Below the pieces are notes generated by a model. That model searched no databases. It was not told the DNA's origin and was given only the letters and a program-made list of their open reading frames with translations. A stretch of DNA of 64,000 nt from Archangium gephyra. Lineage in GTDB: Bacteria; Myxococcota; Myxococcia; Myxococcales; Myxococcaceae. Shown here one piece after another: positions 61,234 through 64,000 of the stretch (position 1 is its first letter; every line of letters begins with the position of its first letter). The DNA lies in NCBI GenBank assembly GCA_003243425.1, contig QFQP01000035.1, positions 12,652 through 76,651 on the forward strand, given 5' to 3'. The position numbers and the translations under genes were made by a program.

Positions 61234-61848
61234 ATGCTTCGACGTTCAGTGGTGTTGGCGGTGCTGGCGCTGGCGGCTTGTGGGCCGGTGGAGTTCCGCA
61301 TCGACGAATCGAAGGGCGTGCCGTCGTTGAAGGGCTCGACCGAAGTCGACCTGGGCACGTTCACCTGTGGCCAGACGCTGCCGTCCGGCGAGGGTGACGT
61401 GAAGACGCGGGTGGTGCCCGAGGGCTGCGAGTTCACGTTCGACGAGTCGATCGACGTGCTCAAGCCCAGCGACTACCAGAACATCGGCGAGTTCGCGTCG
61501 GCGGGGAGCAACCTCGTGCAGCGCGTGGAGCTCAACGTGAAGAAGCTCGATTTCGTCGACGGCAACGGCACGAAGTTGAGCCTGCAGACGCAGGTCACCT
61601 CAGCGAGCCTGTCGTTCAACGGCCAGCAGGTGGCCGACAAGGCGGCGCTCGCTTCACTGCCGCGCGTGGTGTCGCTCGAGGGCACGTCGCTGGCGACGCT
61701 GAAGGCGCAGATCGACGCGCGTCAGACCGCGAAGGTGTCGGTGAAGGCGGTGGCGGTGCTGCCGAATGATCCGCCTCCGCCCGCGAAGTTGAAGATCGAC
61801 TACGACGCCCAGCCGGCCATCGTCATCGGGCCCGGGAAGATTTTTTAA
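61234..61848 (+). CDS. Lipoprotein of unknown function
   Basis: This 204-residue protein has signal VVLAVLALAAC. AAAGGAGAG five bases upstream of the ATG is the strongest ribosome binding site in the region. The mature part has beta-type segments (VEFRIDESKGVPSL, CEFTFDESIDVLKPSDY, VELNVKKLDFVDGNGTKLSL) and contains two Cys that could form a disulfide. No family is recognised. Confidence 0.75.
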   Translation: MLRRSVVLAVLALAACGPVEFRIDESKGVPSLKGSTEVDLGTFTCGQTLPSGEGDVKTRVVPEGCEFTFDESIDVLKPSDYQNIGEFASAGSNLVQRVELNVKKLDFVDGNGTKLSLQTQVTSASLSFNGQQVADKAALASLPRVVSLEGTSLATLKAQIDARQTAKVSVKAVAVLPNDPPPPAKLKIDYDAQPAIVIGPGKIF

Positions 61849-61938
61849 GTTTTCACGCAACAACCGGGGCCTTTCTCCGACAACATGAGTCCAGGTCGGT
61901 CGCTTCTCGGCTGATCGCACTTCATCCCGGAGCCAGCC

Positions 61939-62637
61939 ATGTCGCTTTCCATCGGTTCGAACGGAACGTCCGTTCGTCAGTTGCAGCAGCGCCTCAAGAC
62001 CGCAGGGTTCAACCCCGGTGCGGTCGACGGAAAATTCGGAGCGCGTACCGACGCGGCCGTTCGTGCCTTCCAGCGCGCCAATCGTCTTCAGGTCGACGGC
62101 AAGGCCGGCACGAAGACCATGCAGGCGCTGCAGCGCGACTCGTTCGAGCCGTCGACTGCGCGTCGCACCACCGGCACCGGCACCAGCAGCACCGCGAAGG
62201 GCACTGCGCGCACCACGCCGCAGACCACCAGCACGCGCGCCAACGAGCGCATTCCGTACCGCAACGGTCACATTCCGAAGAACGCGCTCACCGACGTGGG
62301 CAGCGGCCACAAGATGTACGGAGACGCGGCGCGCAAGTACATCCAGATGCGTGACGCGGCCCGCCGTGACGGCGTGAACCTGAAGCTCACCGACAGCTAC
62401 CGCTCGTACGCGGCGCAGGTCGACGTGGCGCGGCGCAAGGGCATCTACGGCGTGCGTCAGCCCAACGGAAAGCTCGGCCTCGCCGCGCGCCCGGGCACCA
62501 GCAATCACGGCCTCGGCAAGGCCGTCGACATCAACGTGAACGACGCGAAGACGCTCAACTGGCTCAAGAACAACGCGTCGAAGTACGGCTTCAAGACCAT
62601 TCCGCGCGAGCCGTGGCACTGGGAATACAAGGGCTGA
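61939..62637 (+). CDS. Peptidoglycan-binding protein with M15 D-Ala-D-Ala carboxypeptidase (VanY-like) domain
   Basis: This 232-residue protein starts directly with a PG_binding_1 domain (about 1-62: GTSVRQLQQRLKTAGFNPGAVDGKFG and TDAAVRAFQRANRLQVDG). A Thr/Ser-rich linker (about 72-104) and an M15 peptidase domain follow. The M15 motifs are LTDSYRSYAAQ, GTSNHGLGKAVDIN (zinc His/Asp) and EPWHWEY. VanY-type enzymes trim peptidoglycan stem peptides or act as endopeptidases. No signal peptide is present, so if it acts on the cell wall it must leave by another route or act on other bacteria. The architecture matches 41177 and 62742. Confidence 0.9.
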   Translation: MSLSIGSNGTSVRQLQQRLKTAGFNPGAVDGKFGARTDAAVRAFQRANRLQVDGKAGTKTMQALQRDSFEPSTARRTTGTGTSSTAKGTARTTPQTTSTRANERIPYRNGHIPKNALTDVGSGHKMYGDAARKYIQMRDAARRDGVNLKLTDSYRSYAAQVDVARRKGIYGVRQPNGKLGLAARPGTSNHGLGKAVDINVNDAKTLNWLKNNASKYGFKTIPREPWHWEYKG

Positions 62638-62741
62638 TCAGCGCGCGGCTGTCTTTTGAAGTGACAGAAGCAACGCGAAACCAACTCCGTTCGATAACCC
62701 ATTGTAGGTCCAACGACCCTTCGCTCCCCGAGAAGCACACC

Positions 62742-63452
62742 ATGACCCTCAAGATCGGCTCCTCCGGCACCGCAGTTCGTCAGCTCCAGCAGCAGCTCAA
62801 GTCGGCTGGCTACAACACCGGCGGGATCGACGGGCAGTTCGGCTCGCGCACCGACGCGGCGGTTCGTGCGTACCAGCGCGCGAAGGGCCTGACGGTCGAC
62901 GGCAAGGTCGGCACCGAGACGATGCGCGCGCTCCAGCGCGATTCGTTCGACCCCGGCACGCGCCCTGCGAACACCAACAACACGACGAACGGCACCAACA
63001 CCAACAACACGACCAACGGCACGGGCCCTCGCCCGAACGCCGGCGCGAACCGCACGGCGACGTTCGATCGCGTCACCAACCGCGGCGCGCGCAACCAGAT
63101 GGTGGAAGGCAAGATCACCGTCAACGGCCGCACCTACGACTTCCGCTCGGGTGGTCACGGCCGCGGCAGCCTGCCGGCCGGCCAGTATGAAATCCGCCCG
63201 CACCTGTGGAGCCGCAACGACCGCTCGATGAGCGTCGGTGGGGTCGGTTACTCGTTCGCGGTCAGCGACAAGTACGACTCGCGCGTCGGTGGCACGCGCC
63301 GCCTGCTCCGCATTCACCCCGACGGTGGCTCGGCGGGCACCGAGGGTTGCATCGGCATCGTGGGCAACGCGGCGGTGCAGCGTCAGTTCCGCGAAGACAT
63401 GCGTGCGGAGCTCGCGCGCAACGGCGGTCGCTTCACGCTGAACGTCGGCTGA
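62742..63452 (+). CDS. Peptidoglycan-binding protein with L,D-transpeptidase/Tlde1-like catalytic domain
   Basis: This 236-residue protein begins with the same PG_binding_1 domain (TLKIGSSGTAVRQLQQQL, IDGQFGSRTDAAVRAYQ). An Asn/Thr-rich linker (about 75-100) and a C-terminal domain follow. That domain has the motif HPDGGSAGTEGCIGIVG, the catalytic His/Cys signature of L,D-transpeptidase-like and DUF2778/Tlde1-type enzymes. There is no signal peptide. Tlde1 proteins are known antibacterial effectors delivered by type VI secretion, but no secretion gene or immunity gene is adjacent here, so the role is open. A strong terminator follows. Confidence 0.85.
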   Translation: MTLKIGSSGTAVRQLQQQLKSAGYNTGGIDGQFGSRTDAAVRAYQRAKGLTVDGKVGTETMRALQRDSFDPGTRPANTNNTTNGTNTNNTTNGTGPRPNAGANRTATFDRVTNRGARNQMVEGKITVNGRTYDFRSGGHGRGSLPAGQYEIRPHLWSRNDRSMSVGGVGYSFAVSDKYDSRVGGTRRLLRIHPDGGSAGTEGCIGIVGNAAVQRQFREDMRAELARNGGRFTLNVG

Positions 63453-63480
63453 GTCCGGCTTCGGTTTCTCGAAGTCCCTG

Positions 63481-63518
63481 CGGAGGAGCGGCTCGAAGCT
63501 GCTCCTCCGTTTTCATTT
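63481..63518 (+). terminator. Rho-independent terminator after the Tlde1-like gene
   Basis: CGGAGGAGC (63481-63489) and GCTCCTCCG (63501-63509) form a perfect nine-bp stem around an 11-base loop, directly followed by TTTTCATTTCT. This is a textbook intrinsic terminator on the plus strand. Confidence 0.85.
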
Positions 63519-63521
63519 CTG

Positions 63522-64000
63522 TCAGTTGAGGCCGAACGCCGTCGGCTGGTTCGCCCAGTCGAGCGCGAAGGTGGCGACTTCTTCCCAGCCCTTCTCGCCG
63601 GCGATGAAGTGGTCGCGGCCCTCGAACTCGCGGAAGGCGACGACGCCGGTCCGGTACTTCTTCGCGTTCGCGCGGTTCACCGTGCTGGGCATGATGTGGT
63701 CGAGCTGACCGGCAATGAAGAGCAGCGGCGCGCGGTCTTCATTCTTGAAGTTCACCTTCGCGGCGGCCTTCGGGTCGAAGTTGAGAATGGCGGCGTCGAA
63801 GACGATGCGACCTGGCGCCGCGATGGCGTACTTGGCGTAGGCCTCGTCACTCTCTTCGCGGGTGAGCGCGTTGGTGAAGGCGTAGTGGAACTCTTCGAGG
63901 GTGAAGCCGGCGGCGCGGTTGCGATTCGCGGGGTTCTTGAGAATGGGGAAGAGCGACTTCACCTGGCTGAACGGCAGCGTGAGTACGCCCTTCACGGGCG
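63522..64000 (-). CDS. Alpha/beta hydrolase family protein, partial (C-terminal part)
   Basis: At least 158 residues of an alpha/beta-hydrolase C-terminus run to the stop at 63522, with no start inside the window; the frame stays open to the right edge. The segment LLFIAGQLDHIMPSTVNRANA carries the acidic triad residue region, and FEGRDHFIAGEKGWEEV carries the catalytic His. The nucleophile Ser lies beyond the window. The substrate is unknown. Confidence 0.8.
   Translation of the reverse strand, partial: PVKGVLTLPFSQVKSLFPILKNPANRNRAAGFTLEEFHYAFTNALTREESDEAYAKYAIAAPGRIVFDAAILNFDPKAAAKVNFKNEDRAPLLFIAGQLDHIMPSTVNRANAKKYRTGVVAFREFEGRDHFIAGEKGWEEVATFALDWANQPTAFGLN

Noticed and set aside
61836..61848. 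T6 run at the end of the 61234 gene as a terminator
   Set aside because: The preceding GGGCCCGGG cannot form a convincing stem of useful length and the T run is part of the last codons.

Overview
The window is high-GC, almost fully coding, and reads like a myxobacterium (Myxococcota, probably Cystobacterineae-like). Indicators are Hanks-type kinase architectures, many lipoproteins with Gly/Thr-rich TATGGG-type linkers, a Cys-rich lipoprotein with a beta-propeller, roadblock/LC7 proteins, ECF sigma factors, a sigma-54 activator, and several parvulin-type chaperones. The species assignment is inference. No rRNA, tRNA, CRISPR array, insertion sequence or prophage was found. Both window ends cut through genes: an RND pump on the left and an alpha/beta hydrolase on the right.

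Layout. 0-5.3 kb holds a heavy-metal-type RND efflux operon (minus strand), a coupled pair of small membrane proteins, an AraC-type regulator fused to a glyoxalase-like domain, and DUF2277. 5.4-9 kb holds a frameshifted Cys-rich propeller lipoprotein, a LuxR-type regulator and an unknown protein. 9-11.1 kb carries livH and the branched-chain amino-acid binding lipoprotein; the remaining ABC genes (livM, livG, livF) lie 38 kb away at 49.2-51.8 kb. 11.2-14.4 kb is a coupled flavin amine oxidase/neutral ceramidase pair. 14.9-16.3 kb is a divergent TetR/SDR pair with visible operators. 16.4-17.8 kb is an RCC1-repeat lipoprotein with an apparent frameshift. 17.8-23.2 kb is a tightly coupled operon: sensor Ser/Thr kinase, lipoprotein, outer-membrane barrel, cupredoxin-domain protein. 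23.3-26.2 kb holds a decayed PHB-depolymerase-like remnant, a fatty-acid hydroxylase family protein, an MBL-fold protein and a c-type cytochrome.

26.2-28.8 kb is an ECF sigma gene overlapping a CpaB-like gene with an anti-sigma-like N-terminus, then a second CpaB-like gene and a coupled 41-residue membrane peptide. 28.8-33 kb has an ankyrin protein (frameshifted), a small membrane protein coupled to a SurA-like chaperone, and a second ECF sigma/membrane protein pair. 33-41 kb is mixed metabolism: TetR plus a flavin split-barrel protein, pdxA, an SDR, a carotenoid-hydratase-like protein, a GT39-like glycosyltransferase and a membrane metallophosphoesterase. 41-48 kb includes a peptidoglycan-binding/CHAP enzyme, a lipoprotein methyltransferase, nagZ, and a sigma-54 activator followed by a roadblock/DUF4388-like cluster. 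51.8-55.6 kb is single-chain purL. 55.7-61 kb has a membrane methyltransferase pair, two parvulin lipoproteins and a degenerate kinase fused to an MshEN domain. 61.2-63.5 kb has a lipoprotein and two further peptidoglycan-binding enzymes without signal peptides.

The most unusual observations are the ECF/anti-sigma/CpaB chimera with its micro-ORF, the kinase-to-cupredoxin operon, the pseudokinase-MshEN protein, and the three modular peptidoglycan enzymes lacking signal peptides. Three genes each appear to carry a single-base frameshift, which could be decay or base-call error.
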